Assembly (NCBI GenBank): GCA_950022655.1
Contig: OX465580.1
Coordinates: 100,892,797-100,956,796, forward strand
Source: Alentia gelatinosa
Lineage: Eukaryota; Annelida; Polychaeta; Phyllodocida; Polynoidae
Length of the DNA: 64,000 nt
Direction of reading: 5' to 3'
The notes under the pieces were generated by a model that was not told the DNA's origin, made no database searches, and was given only the letters and a program-made list of their open reading frames with translations. The position numbers were made by a program, and so were the translations under genes. This document shows, piece after piece, positions 1 to 14,500 of the stretch. Position 1 is the stretch's first letter. Every line of letters starts with the position of its first letter.

Positions 1-3000
1 TTATTTTCAGAATCCGCTAGTTTTCGTCTAAAAATTAACTAGTCAGACCTTTCCTTTTATATGAAACTGTCTTATCCATGGTTTATCTTCACGTAGGGGG
101 GGGGGGGGGAGTTCTCCTTTGATATATGGGGCGACCTCGCAGGGCGAGTTCTCAAAAACGGGGCGAGTTCTCCTTTAACATACGGGGCGACTTTGTTCCC
201 GGGATGCTGGCTTGGGCTATTCTCGTAACGGCACATATATAAGGCACAATGATCTGTCATATCTAAAAACATAGACTAAAGTAAATTATCCTTTAGCATA
301 ATGGAAAAGGAGAATGGCGTTCTTCGACTTTACAAAACTGATCCATGGCTAGCATGACTGACACACCCTCTGATATAGCGAACACGTCAATACATGTAAA
401 TAAATACCAGGAAATGGCTTTCGTCCATAGTCTGGCAGAATGAAGAGGAATGTAACATGGGAATACATATGTAGAGAACATAAAGTCCCCTAATGTCATC
501 GTTTGCAGGTAGTATGGGGGTTTAGTATAACAGCATTAGAAAATCTAACAATGATATGTTCAGATAGTTTTTTTGTTTTTTTTTTAAACTTCAAGTAACA
601 TATTTAACGACAGCGTTATTCGCCCTACAGATTGGCGATCTTCCATAACGAAGTCACAGAAATGATAACAAGAAAATTACAGCACACTACAGTTTTGCAA
701 TGACAAAAAAAGGACAATACTAGACTAAACAGTCAAGCATACGTCACATTTTCCCATGTTTCTCTTACCTACCTAGGGAGTATTTTGATCTTTTGATCTG
801 TCCCTGATGGATCTTTTTAGCCTAAGTCATCCATATTTAATAGTAGATAGTGAAGTAACAGAGGAACTTTAATGGCTTACATACGCACATGGCTCCGTTG
901 GAACAATTAAAAAAGTTTTCCTTCCCTGCCAAGGAAGTCTATCCATTGCCAACATGACCGAATTTCCTAAACTTCTCGGTAGTGCACCTATGGCGTTTTG
1001 TCATACATGTACATTTGAAGCTACCATATCGAAATGGAAATTCTGTGTTTAAATCGAACTTTCTACTTGACTTACATTTTCTGTTTGGATCGAATGTTCA
1101 TGTTAAAGGACAAGTATCGGAATAGATGTTATCTAACAAACGGCAGCCCGAGACCCCGCAAAGAGTGCGCGCTCTGGATACCATCAAGGAGATAATATTG
1201 ACATGTTTTGACAGGGACTTTAAGGAATGTTTATACGCTATGGCTAGGTGGGGCCACTGGGTGATCATCGTGGATTGGTAACGCATGGCAGAATGCTATA
1301 CGTTAGAAAGGGTATAGCATTTTGTGATACGTGTATCATATACCAATCCTTATCGCAGTATGATAGCTGCAGATAACATCTAATGATACATAGAAACATA
1401 TCCTGAGTTTCTTATGATATCGTCATGTTACTCGCGATTCGGATCGCGGCTATCTAGACACACTGCAGGCAGGACGACTTCGGGGCCGACCTCCAGCAAG
1501 CATGTGTCTCCCCAAATGCATCCCAGATGTTATGATCCGATTTCAGATGGCGATGTTCCGCTTTCGGTTTCTATTTATCCATGTCAGGCGGGATCGTGCC
1601 GATAATCATGACATACGGGGCAATATGAAAACGTGAATATGTCTTCCGTCAGACCTGACATGGACCACATTCCATCCAGGTGTAACCTGGGGTCACAATC
1701 ATGATACGTGCCCAGCTATAAGGAAATGTTTTAACCATTCTTTTGCACGTAGAACAGCTCGTTTTTAAACCTTGATCAATACATCTTCCAAAGCCTGTTG
1801 AGGAGATATTTGTATTTTTCAAATATTCTTATTCAATTTATCAATATCTTGTGCCACGGGATTGATTGAAAATAAGCAAACAATATTACAGATAGAAGTG
1901 AGATAATGCATCGATACCCATAATAGGTAAAGGTATATGTACCAATTCCTTTTCAAATGTTTTATGTCAGTATAGTCCCAGTCTGGCCATCTTGCCTTTT
2001 TCCTGGGCTGTCTTTTTTTAATGGAAGAGTCACATATGGTAATCAGTGCTTTAGAGTGGCATCTAAGAAAGCCTATTGCTGTAGATACTATGTCTGACCG
2101 ACGTTCAACGCTGACATCGTCTATTTAAGGAACATTTCTGAATGGGAATTAGCTCTATGACTATAGACAGACCCATGTTCCCGAGATACACAGCTTAATG
2201 TGCATTAGGTTAGCTGTGTTAACTGACTTGCAGAATCCTGAGGACGGCAAAGTGGTTTAGGGCTTCGTTAATGCCACTTCCAAAGCTTCCTTATCCAATA
2301 TACCTACATTGTTTGAGATATCTATGTCATCAGACAGCTAAGTACAGTGGTAGTTAATGGAATACACAACGCTCCTAATCTATTACTGTTCCAGAAGTGT
2401 TTTATCCTAGTGCAATAGTGTTTTATCCTAGGGTTCTATTCCTAAGACTTCACTCCTATGTTCAAATGTAACATTCTGTAATATCCCTGTGCAAACCCTC
2501 AGTCAGATAATTGATGGACCCTGAGCTGTTCTACAGAAACCTATCCTACAGTGACAGGCCCTTCTCCTGAAAAAAAAGGCAATGCATTAGATCAGCGATC
2601 CTGCATGATGTCATGGAGAGGGAGCGTCACAGGGAGCCACATGTAGGGAATCCCCATCATTTATGTGATGTTACAGGTTACATTTTTAGAAATATTTCAA
2701 CACCCTCTGAATATTAAATGTATCTAGCTTATAAAGGGGACAGTCCTAGGAGTGGGAAATGATCAGGCCTGACCAGCAGACCAGCTGTGCGGAGTCACCT
2801 ATTATTGCCACATAGAGGTTTGGACAATAATTGAGACTACAACTACAACCTCCAGTCATGTGTGGGATACCCTCGATATTGGAACTACTGCAAACACAGG
2901 GCTTGTATGTTGAGACTGTGCTATAGGCAGCAATAGTGCTGTATAGGATTTACAAAGGTCTACTGTGTAAGTAAGGTGGAATGTAGAGGAAACCTATGAA

Positions 3001-4660
3001 AGTTTAGGGTCAGAGTTACCATCGAGTAATTCCCCATTGGATATTTTTCCTAAATATCTCATGTTCCCAATCTAAAGTCTGTGGAAAAGAATACCAGAGG
3101 TGAGATAAAATCATAACCATATACATGTATATCTCTAAGCATTTAACTGAGAACTTCATAACTTTATGAGACAACATGTTTGATTATATGCAGAAATGTT
3201 GCGTTTACGAATGCTTTGTAACTGAATTGAGTTATGAATTACAAAATCAATCATATATTGAGTTTTAAAAGTTGTTGCGCCATCAGGTTTAGCGCCACTG
3301 ATGGAAGCAGATATGTCTAGCAAGCCCTTAGGAGGTTTGCCTAAATGTCAATTTATTATACCGGGTGGTGAATGGGACGTGACAGTTTAAGAGATGCTGG
3401 TGGACTACAAATGCTTAAGAAAGAAATTTGGGTTGGCTGTAAATGTTTTAGTATGAATTCTGCTTTGATGATAGTTTAAGTGATTCCCACAGATTCCAAT
3501 GTTGATTTATCAAAAGCCCTTCAATTTTCATTCCAAAGAATGGCAGATATGTGTGGTATGTTTACATACCATCGCCACCTATCTATAAATCCACAGTTTT
3601 CACCAGTTGCAAATGCTATTTATCGTAACTCTTGTCATGTATCCTAGAAACCAGTCTGCCTATATTACCGAAGGTCTTTTTGCACTTGATGCCACAGCAT
3701 AATGTCATTTGCCGACCTGTGGGAAGAAAGGAAAGAAGGGAGGGGAGCAGAGGGACTTGGAAAGAGAGGGAGGGCACATGGGGAGGCTGAGTATAGTGTG
3801 CATTAGAAAGACCGGCCTAGCCTCTCATCGACCAAGGCTAATTAAACCAAGAGCTGCTCACCCGTTTCATAGATCGATCAGCTCCGAGCAGCCAATCTCA
3901 AGGTGCAGGCCCGCTCCACTAGATGGGGTTAGCGTCTGCCAGCTACATTCTCCTTTGCTAGATACACTCCCTTCTAGCAGTGGTTTCTGTTGTTTGGGTT
4001 ATACGCTCGCTCTATGATGATAGTGATCGGTAAATCTGTTTGGAGAGTGCGCCAGGTGCTGGTTACTGGTGTCCAGTAGTAGAATCATTCATACAAAGCC
4101 GCAGTGCTGCTATCTAGTGGAGTTTACTTTTACGCTGGTGACTGGTGGATGGAGTATCTGCAACAAAAGGACATGTAATTTAGGCTGTAAAATAAAAAAA
4201 TATATACCATATCTTATGATCAAACAAGTGGGATTAGGGAAGATATCTTTCAAAGTGATATATCCCTTGGTACTGTATAATCACGATATATTTTCTTATT
4301 CACACCAGAATAAGATACATCACATCCTAGAGGATTCCATTTATTGCTGTGAAGCTTTTGTCTAATTGCATAAGGTTTTCTAACCTACATCCAAGAAATG
4401 CCTAACATGATACTATTTAATCGGATATGTGTTTGTCGATCTAACGTCATTATATATTACTAATGTATTCTATCCAGGTATTTGTTATACCACCAACCAT
4501 AGAGAACAACATAATTATGATGACCACGAGTAGCCCCATCAGCTTGTTTCGTTCTGGAAATGGTCTGCTATTTCATGTTTCTGCTTTGCCTCTGTTTATG
4601 TATGACATTTACCCTGCCTGATTTTGAACTCGAACCCTCATTATCCATTAATCCTATATC
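1..4660. other. Upstream non-coding stretch, no gene recognised
   Basis: Apart from the short G-rich repeat at its start, I see no exon with splice sites, no RNA gene and no recognisable transposon protein in this stretch. The open frames are short, lack familiar motifs and have no splice context. It may hold 5' untranslated exons or the promoter of the receptor gene that begins near 5.1 kb, but no convincing TATA box or initiator was identified. Confidence 0.5.
91..205. repeat. Short direct repeats of a GGGGCGAGTTCTC motif
   Basis: A run of G residues leads into three partial copies of GGGCGAGTTCTC, alternating with ATAYGGGGCGAC. The unit is about 30-35 bp and imperfect. It looks like a small decayed minisatellite. 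No function can be assigned. Confidence 0.5.
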
Positions 4661-4689
4661 TATGTGCTACAAACCTCAATTGCACTCTA

Positions 4690-4992
4690 TTGGTACTAAT
4701 ATTATATACCTATGGCCGAACGCCTATGGAATACTGCCCGCTGCAAGGGGTGCAGTATGAATGATGTTCGGGCTCACTGAGACGTAGTGAATGAACTCGA
4801 TGACTTAATAAGTGAATAAAATGGCGTTTCTTATCTCGGGTTTTTAGGTATATGATATCAAGAAAACGTAGTGACCGAGCCGTATAATGCCAATCTCGGC
4901 CTTTTGTAACAGAGTTATTTTATGTAGTACAAAAGACCTCAATCGGCCATCGTTTCAGGCTCAGTAACCATGTTTTCTCTTAATACCACACT
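4690..4992 (+). mobile_element. Degenerate copy of the two-part foldback element family
   Basis: The stretch from 4690 resembles the left end of the element at 25363 (a CCTATRG-like start, then a TACTGCCCGCTGC-like motif and a GTTCGGGC-like motif). It then jumps to a sequence matching the hairpin part at 26413 (AACGTAGTGACCGAGCC, followed by the inverted GGCTCAGTAACCATGTTTTC). The central palindrome is decayed: the arms around TTTTGTAC/GTACAAAA are only partly complementary. It is therefore a shortened, older relative of the copies at 25.4 and 38.7 kb. It carries no coding capacity. Confidence 0.55.
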
Positions 4993-5141
4993 TACATGTT
5001 CTTCCTAGCATGTATCTTGTGTAAATACAACTGAAGGATTTGCTGAATTGGCATCTGTAATAGCTGGTGTAGTATAATTATCTGTTATCTTTGTAGTAAA
5101 GTCACTCAAATGCATATCATCTAAATGCAGACCATTTTATC

Positions 5142-5741
5142 ATGGCTTTCATGTATGTAGCCACTGCTTCGTGTTCACCAATTTATCTGCCTGCAATTCC
5201 ATCATCACCCTCTGTCTTTGTGGTAAACACATATATACAATCATTATGCTACGCTGGTATTTCCAATATACACGTTTCTCCCATCATTGTAACCACACAA
5301 ATCGCTACGGTTTCCATTTCCGACTGGCCCTTGCACTCTCCTGCGGGTTGGCGGCCTCCTTGTATTGACACCCCCAGTATCTTGTTCGGCGCACTTTTCA
5401 CTGCTCTTGCACTGACTGTATCTGTTGTGTCTTGCACCCTTGCAGTGCCTTCCGTAGCTGATGGAGCATCTCGGGGCAAAGCTGGGGCGACTGGGGCTCG
5501 TACCAAGAGCTCCTCCTCTTCCTCTTCTTCCTCTGGCGGCTCCCATTCATCCTCCTCCTCTTCCTCCTCGTCTGCTTCACTTTCAGCAAGGAAGAGAGGC
5601 GGCGAGAAACCGTTCGGAGACGAGGCGCGACTGCTCGCCAAACTGCTGCGGGGTTACGAGAAGGCAGTGCGGCCTGTGGACAACGCCTCACATACCATCA
5701 ACGTCAAAGTCAACTTTGCCCTAACCCAGATATTGGACATG
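5142..5741 (+). CDS. Receptor exon 1: signal-like segment, Ser-rich tract, first extracellular helix
   Basis: The exon ends at a phase-0 ATG codon followed by donor GTAAAT. Its 3' half encodes [20 protein letters not shown], the conserved N-terminal helix of nicotinic subunits, and then the first beta strand ending LTQILDM. Before that lies a low-complexity tract of about 18 serines broken by GGSH, which is unusual in this family. The hydrophobic segment near 5374-5440 has the length and composition of a signal peptide with a plausible cleavage before VPSVADG. If translation starts at 5142, about 75 residues precede that segment, which is too long for a normal signal peptide. The true start may therefore lie on an upstream exon spliced to an acceptor near 5373. 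Confidence 0.75.
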
Positions 5742-8700
5742 GTAAATCAGCCATTTTGACTACTTTGTGGAGGCGCAAGAATAGTGGTTTACCTTTTAGA
5801 TGTAGATAATGAAAATGTATGCGAAAATTAATTGTACCAAATCAATAGAAAAGAACTTTAGGAACCTCTTCACAAAACAAGAGCAATATCTAACTTTACT
5901 CCTGTTCCACATTCTATCGACAGGTGGCCACAGAGAAATCAGCGAATGGTTCTAAAATCGTCTAACAATATTCTGCACTCAGGCTCAGATTGTACATTGA
6001 ATAGAAAATCAGACAGAAAAATTGTGTGTGCCATGCTAATATTTGGTTTTAAGTTACTCTTGCTGCAGATCGCACAATTCTAGCGACATATTGAGTTTGC
6101 CTCCGTTTCTCAGCAAAGAAATTTGACATTGGCATTGGTGAAATAATGGTAATTCATAGTCAATTCGCCCATGAAAACTATTCAATGAGAAATGCTCGGA
6201 CAAGAAGCTGTATAAATCAAATATCAAGCATCATTTGCCTAAAGGTACTTTTCTATCGGTATGGATATGAAGTTCTGCATAGGGGAAGTGGTTCATGGCC
6301 TTCGATTGTATGTCTTAATAAAACTCTGACCATTTTAGTTGGCCATAAATCATTGAGAGTTATTGAAAATAGATTCTGGGTGCAGATGGACAAAGTAACA
6401 TGCGGCGCCGAACGCGCTAAAACCGTAGTGACAATACGTTTGTGAACATAAAACTAGTATTCGGGATCCCTCCGCATCTGGGCTTTGTGGTATTAATCAG
6501 AGACAGCATCAAACCAACCCTGGGCATCAAGACCCCGGAACCCCTTGCATGTTCAGGCACAGTAGGTTGACCTTATGTTTTAACCTCTCCTATGATTACT
6601 GCCTCTGACGTCACTTCTCGGGCACCCTCTCGTCTGTCCGGCATTTGCGACAGGACTTGTCTCCTTTCAGTACTCCACGTCCGTTAAGGCAGCGGTAGTA
6701 GCATCTGTTGAATTGCCAGACAACCCATCAGCGCTGAGTTCGCTTAAACCACTATGCAATATCTGCTTGGAGTCCATGGACTCAGATCACGTGATCCGTA
6801 CATATTGCCATTAATCGAATAAAAAAAACTGTGGTACAACCTATTGGGTGGCGAACACAATAAATTGGCCATATATCATACAGAAGCTATTGGCGATTCA
6901 TGATATACTATCTGGCAAAACCGAGAATAGGTATTTTACGGGTGAAATGATCCTAACATCAAATAAACCAAAGACACATATATAAATGAGGTACGGAAAT
7001 ATCATTCATATTGGAATTTTGCGGGTCTCATCCGACACCTACATTAAGAGAATTCTCAGAATGTCACAGTAAGTATCGGTATTTGTTTTATTGATTTCCT
7101 TATACGCATGGATGGCCAAATAAAGTTGAAAACAGGACTATTCTACAACCCGTGGGTCGGATGGACAATTTCCAATATTGTTGATTGAGTGGTATTTCCT
7201 TACAGGAGGCTGTGGTTGATAAATTATTAAATCTTTGTTGAATGGTCCTATTTTCATACCAGGCCTTAGAATAAATTGATTTGATACGGAACGCTCTTTC
7301 AATCATCTATTATACTGTTATTGTTTATCTCAGATAGCCTATATATTTACTGCCTGTTTACCACTCTCCAAAATCAAGTATATTATCTTTGGATCAATTG
7401 GGCCAGAAGTCTATTAAAACGCAAAAACAAACTAAAAATCAGGAATTCGAGGGATATCATTCTTATCTAAATATGCTTCCATGATATAATATCTAGTCTT
7501 CTGAACTTGATATATATACGGCATAAGGGTTTTTCCTATATGGATATTCTAGTACCTATACAATTCTAATCTAAATAAATTACGAAAAACAATAGTTTCT
7601 AATGGTGGTGGTTTTCACCACATGTCTAAAAACATTTATTTTCAAAAAGCCTGTGGTGAGTATTCATTAATGTGACCTCTTAAAATCCTTTGCACATTGT
7701 TAGTGATCAGTTCTTTTATAACAACTGGTAAGACTTTGCACATGATGGTTTGAGGCATTGATCAAAACCTCTCTTTGTTGTAACGATAGAGTTATGATTT
7801 CTAATGAATATGAAATTGATATTTCAGGACGAAAAGAACCAGGTCCTCACAACGAATGTGTGGTTTTCACAGGCAAGTGCACTGAACACCTTCAGGGTAA
7901 TATTTTGCAATATTTAGATTGTTTAAAGAGGGAACTACCGATTCAACTATTGGCTTTCGTCTGTCCTAACGTTTCATGATCATCGGGCACTATAAGTGCA
8001 CTGTTTAGCGCAAAGCTAAATGAATTATGGACACCGTAGTGACGTCTTCACGCTTGCATATGAGAAATAGTTATCTATGACCGTGTTGATTTAAAAAATG
8101 TTTCTTCTTACTTTTGCTCTTATCGTGCAGGTATGGAAAGATGAGAAATTGCAATGGAACCCTGAGGAGTACAATGGTTTGAAGAAGATACGAATACCGC
8201 CCGACCTTATCTGGCGTCCTGATATCGTGCTCTATAATGGGTACGTATTCTGCTGATTCTTCGAAGCTCCAAGTGGCACTGCATTGGTACATATTTTGTA
8301 CCCTCAAATTGTTCCCTACATCACAGCAGCCTTTTTGATAATCGTTTTACTTTATGTATCTTCACAGTACCTTTTTCAAATCTGCATGGTTGGTCTCCAA
8401 AAGAACTGCTTCTAGGCTAGTCGCTAGTTGTATTGCTATAAGCATTAATAAATGCAATTATATTGTTTGCCTTGCCGCTGTGCAATGTTTTAATTTCTGT
8501 TTACTGAATTTGACTGGCCATTGCATGCAGCTTCTCATACGTAAATGATATCTAATCTCGGTAATTGTGTTCATCCACGAATAGGACGTCCTGACCCCCA
8601 TCAAATGGGTGTAGCTCTATATATTGTATATATCCTTTCATCTTTTTATGAATATATCATTCCATAACAATCATTATATCATACATGATCTCTTGAACTC

Positions 8701-11507
8701 ATTTTTGGCATTGCCTTATGGGAGAAATTGGTGTGCGAAGTTCACTTTCATAATATAGGAAATATACCTATTTCTGCTTTATACATGTCCAATGGCAAAA
8801 GGAATACTTGTTTAGATAAAAGTCCTTACAGTCCTTACACTGCATACTATATATAGACAAGATGATATTTGCATCTTAGGGTGCAAATACCATCTAGATC
8901 AATTCAACAAAATCTGCAATTCTTTTGCTTTGAGTCTAGAAGTAGCTAGTAATTTCTGTTAACACAATGTTTGTTTGGTGGGAGGAACAATGCGATATAC
9001 CTGTACCCTGGTCCGTCACTCAGGAGACGAAGGTATCGGTGAGTACCTCTACATCAAAGAGTGCAGGTAGAACATATGTATACCAAACTCTGCCTGGTAG
9101 AAGCCACAATGTTGAATATCCAGAAAAAAATGAAAACTCACAATAGAGATAAGGAATTTAACATTGTTGGAGGACCGGCGCCGGAGGTTTCAGCATGAGA
9201 ACCAAGATCGCAGTGTCCATTATTCATGTTGTCAAGAATTGTTTAATATATGTATACACCTACACCGACTGCAGCATTCAGGTATTGACTATCCGCACCT
9301 TTGGGAAGCCATTATCATCGAACCATGGCTATGCTGCACAATAAACCTCACTGACAAAGGGATGTTTAATAGGCCATCAGAAATTGCAGAGTTTTTTTTA
9401 CAATAAGAAAGAATGCTCTCTCCATATGGATACTTTGTTGAAATATGGATATACAATTTGCTGGAAATGTGAACATCGATCTTACATGAATGCGGGATGA
9501 AACCAGGTATGGTCGGTAGAGAGCTTACTCTAGAATTAATGAATTTTTATTAGCAGATTTTGATCACCCACAAGCCTTTGACAATTGTGTTGGAATCAAG
9601 CATGCTTCAATGATGATGGAAGCTTCAGCCAAGATATCAATACACATGTGCCACACCCTCCTGATTGTGTAGAGTAATAAGACCAAAATGACTTTTTGTC
9701 ATTTTGGAATAAAGAACAATGGACAAACCTTCCTAGAATTATAGACGCTACGCTATTGATGTTAATATTAATAGGACAATACACACAATTTATCTCAACC
9801 TTTTATTTTCGTATGTGCATCATAAAGCGAAGCTGTTAGTCTCGCTCGTATAATAGCACACAAATAGAATAATATCTTATATTGCCATATTCGTAATGAA
9901 ATACATCCTTCAGCGTAAGATAATGAAATGATAAATATCTGTTTTTGAAAGTTCAGTTTTGGGAAGTTTGAATAAAACTGTTTCTTGAATTCATACATGT
10001 CTGAACGTCATTACCAGAATACTGGATACACCAATAGAATTTGTATGTGAATGGTAGAACCATTTAGCCAAAATAAAGCCCCCATTTATCTTTTCCTATT
10101 ATTAAAGGGATTGTAGAATGTAAATATGATGATATTGGTAAATATCGTGCCGAGTAGGTGAACCCGATTACCATATGATAATTAACAAGAGGAAATCACT
10201 TTCAACCAATGAGTATATAGGTCATACCTATCATTTCTCCAAAAAGAGTTATTCAACCATCGCTCATGGTTGAGTACGTAAGATCGGATACTACAACCGT
10301 TCAACTTGCAATCCCCATGTCACGTTCTATCCGCTAATGCAATATCATAACATCAAAGTAGAAAGGCTAACAAACGGAAACGTAGTGGATAGGGGAGATC
10401 ATCAAGTATGGTACTGAGTAAATACGTGTAATGATTGTCAAATATATCAGAGATCTGATCTAGTTTACATTGTAAAAACACTATGTTCGCACTTTCTTTG
10501 GAATTATTCTGTCTTAAGCACTTTGTCAATCACCTCAATGTCCCAGGGCCTACAAGTGCTTCTGGCCATATTGATATCTTATTGAACAGTTTCAACTGGA
10601 GTATGGCCTACCCACAGGCATCGCTTTCGGCATTCAGCATGCTGCACTGAACACGAAGCAGCGTTCGGTTGTTCAGAAAAACATTCATTATCTCCATTCA
10701 AATCCCTTATTGGACTGACGCCTCTCCATCAAAATGAGATCCCCAGTTGGAAGTTTGGTGACATATCAAGTGATGTCGAAATTGCAAATTGATAGAACAG
10801 TTTAGATACTAAGATGTCTGGATATATCCACAAACTTCTTGTCAAAATAGTTTTGTAATTCTGGGCAACCGCACTTGTGTCAGTCATCCACTTTGCTTGC
10901 AAGGCATCACAATGGTCAATGCATAGATATATATGATGTGTATGTGTGCTCTCAGATTCCTGTCTTCTGTTCTGGCTATCGTACCTGCAGTGTGGGTCCC
11001 GGTGGACAATAATGCAAACAACTCCACAGGTTCAAAATAGCATAGAATCTGTTGTGAATACGCTATGTCTTCTTTGAAGATCCAATTTACGTATTAAAAT
11101 CAAGATGGATAATAGCAGTCGATAGTCTTCATATAAGCTTCTTGTAGCTGCTAAATATGAGCTGGCAAATTCCCCATTGCTTGTCAATAGTCTTTTAAAA
11201 TGGCATTGATTAAATATATGCCAACGTTGTCGCAGCAAACTAAAGGAACACTGCAATCCAGATTCTATCTGCAGGTACGATGAAGGGACATCATGAGGCT
11301 GTGTACCTTGCATATCTCTCAGCATATGTGGACCTCAGATGTTGGCCTGCTGGTGGCATGTAATCCTGATGTCTCTTTTATCCCATGACTCTATCGGCTT
11401 TATTCGACCTGTCCTATAGGAAAGCCCGAAATAAGTTTAGTTTGAGGAACCAATATGAGGTAACAAATAGGACGGTTAACCAAAGATAACTATATATTAG
11501 ATGGTTC

Positions 11508-11587
<80 letters not shown>

Positions 11588-14500
11588 GATTTATAAAAAA
11601 TCCGTGGTATCCCCGATGGCGGACTGAGGTGATAAAAGTGACGCGGGCGATGCCGGTTGCTCCTGCGCCTTTACCTGGAGAGAGATCTTGCAGTCTCATT
11701 CTTCAAGCTATCCAACAATCAGTATCACACTTCTACAGATTGCCGAATTTTATACAAACGTATATGATATGTTTGCAATCCCCCACCCCCAATATAATCA
11801 GTAGACATTGGATGACCGTCGCAAATCCAGTTCGTCTTACCAGATCTGGGGAATACTTAACAATTTAGGTGTTCTTCTAATGTAAAAGGTATTTTACAAA
11901 TATTACTGCAACTTATGCATAGGGACAAATATGTAATCACGGCTATTCCTATATCTGAGTAAATGAATATCACCTTCATGGACATTCGACTGGGAGGTAT
12001 ACTTCAGTAAAATTTCAAATAAATTGGATGATAGATTCTAGAGGCAAAATACATTGTATACCAATTGACAAATCAAGCGTAGTGGCCAAGTGGCAGGGGT
12101 CTTCGCCTCGAGGATGGGAGGCTGTGGGTTCAAATCCCGGTCCGGTCATACCAAAGACACAAAAATGGTACCCACTGCCCATTTGGCTTAACACCCGCTA
12201 TTAGGATGAGGAATAGGGGACTAGGGCCCGAGTGGAAGAACGGCTGTTTGTGTAACAAAATATTCCCTTAATATAAATTGCTGAAAAAAGTACAATACAT
12301 ATCAAACCTAAAAAATATATATATATTCAACCAAATAAATAGATTCTTAAACTTGAGAAGATAAATCGATCAGCTTTATGGTTCGACACCTACTTCAGAC
12401 GAAGTTTTATATGTTCCGTGTGTACTATCATAAGATATAAAGAAAACATGTTTGGAGCATTCCTTTCGTCAACTGGACCCATGGATGCAATCCGTACAAG
12501 GTATCCCTTGAAGTACTAGATACGTTGGTTCCTTTGTATTTAAAAAAAAAGATAGTGCTCATTTATTGAACAAGTTGACGGGTGAACGATATGGGAAACA
12601 ATATTTACTATGATACGAGGCTCTCTCGGGACCTTTGACTTTAATTCCCATTAAAATTATATAGAACCAGTGTGTCCTAACTGCTTGACTTCCGAACGGG
12701 AACATCATATCTTATTTGCATGAAATATTTCTCTTAGTTTAATGCACAGTAAACGGTTCATTTGCGCTTGAATTGATATTCTTTTCAGTTCATGAATCCT
12801 GAATCGCCTCTCAGAGTTATTGTTAAAGTGCTATTATGTTCCCCCTTTATATCAACATTGACTTTTTGAAACACGATTACGCTTTTATCACAGCAGTCGT
12901 TCCACTATTGGAAATCGCTGTAATATTGATGTCTCAAACACTTTTATCGGTTCAATGATATCGACAGCCATTCCATTACACAATATCATAATCCAATCAT
13001 CTGTTCATCAAATCTCTAACTAAGGTGAATCTCTTTATCATAGTTATTGACAGGTCTTTTGTGATAGCAGGGCTCTTCTCTAGGCCATCATTGCATAAGC
13101 TGTTTAATTCTCTTCATTTCCTTTCCTCTCATTTGCTCAAATCTGTAAGGTTTCCGTCATTTCTTTGTTGGACGAAACATCTAATAACGTAGGCTTATAA
13201 CCACATATAGTTAGACTCATGCTCCTGCCTGTCTGTCCCTCACTACCTCGTTCTAGTCAATACCTATCTCGTATCAGCATTGTTTTGTTGTACTGCATAT
13301 ATCTCTCATTAGAAGGACTGTGCGAAATGGTAGTTGAAGTCTGCTTAGGGCACACGTTTTTCTGTTTGTTTTCTGCTCATCGTAGATATATGGATAAGAC
13401 ACGCCATAAAGAAATAGAGCACAACATAAATCACAACAAAGGAATGTGTCCAATGCTTCATGAATCACTGATGATACTATCTTTTGTTGTAGACAGATAT
13501 ATGTTAACATGTTTACTTAAATGCCTGAAGTCCCGCCTATCGGGTATACTCAAAGCATTGCTGTTATCATCTTCGAAGTTTATAAATCACCATTGTTCTT
13601 ATATCATTTAACAGAATTTCGAGACTCGTGCAATTGACAACGGCTATCTATACACAAACATTCCAACAATGTTTATTTATTCAAATGCTTCGCTGTCGTT
13701 CAAGCTGACATTCTTTGGTGCTGTCAACGCATTTTACTAATTTGAAATACTTCGATTGGACACAAGATTTGATGTTCTTCTTACCTATATATCTATATAT
13801 ACCCTATCTAAAAAGAAGCTGGCCATATTTGACACCTGCCTTTTCAATGCAGAGTGGACGACTATGGCGATAAAGTCTATGCCCAGTGCCTGGCTATGGT
13901 TGGTACGGACGGGACGGTGTTCTGGGCTCCTATAGCCAATCTCCGCAGTACCTGCAAACTCGACCTCACCTTCTTCCCGTTCGACGACCAGACGTGCCAC
14001 TTCAAGGTAGGCTCCTGGACCTACGACGGATTCCAAGTGGACCTCACCAATAAATCGGCCGAGATGGACCTTGACCAATACACCGTGAATGGTGGCTGGG
14101 ATCTCATCTCCACAAAGACGCGTCGAAACGTCGTCTATTACCCTTGCTGTCCAGAGCCATTCCCAGATGTGACGTTCTCCATCTACTTGCGCAGGCGCAC
14201 ATTATATTATATACTCAACGTCGTTGTCCCTTGCCTCCTTCTGTCTGGATTGTCCATGCTTGGTGAGTATGGTTTGACTAGTAATAGAGATCCATCGAAT
14301 GACGAGTATCGAGTCATCTTACAAAGCTTAGAGTTAGTGTTCTTCATTGATGAGAATGGCAAATATGCGCGTTCAATCGAAATATAATATATGTATACTA
14401 CTTTTAGAAAATTATTGATATAGGTAAACATTAAGGCTGTATTATTTTCTCTATCTATTTCATGAATAAGGGTACATGTGCTATTTGTGATATCAGATAT

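Noticed and set aside
5249..5641. Highly acidic antisense frame with Glu runs
   Set aside because: It is the complement of the Ser-rich codons of the receptor exon, which is clearly the true coding strand.
12077..12150. Possible functional tRNA gene
   Set aside because: A and B boxes are present but the stems do not pair properly, there is no pol III terminator right after, and a SINE body follows.
13219..13611. 130-codon plus-strand frame in the large receptor intron
   Set aside because: No family resemblance or conserved motif; most likely a chance frame in an intron.
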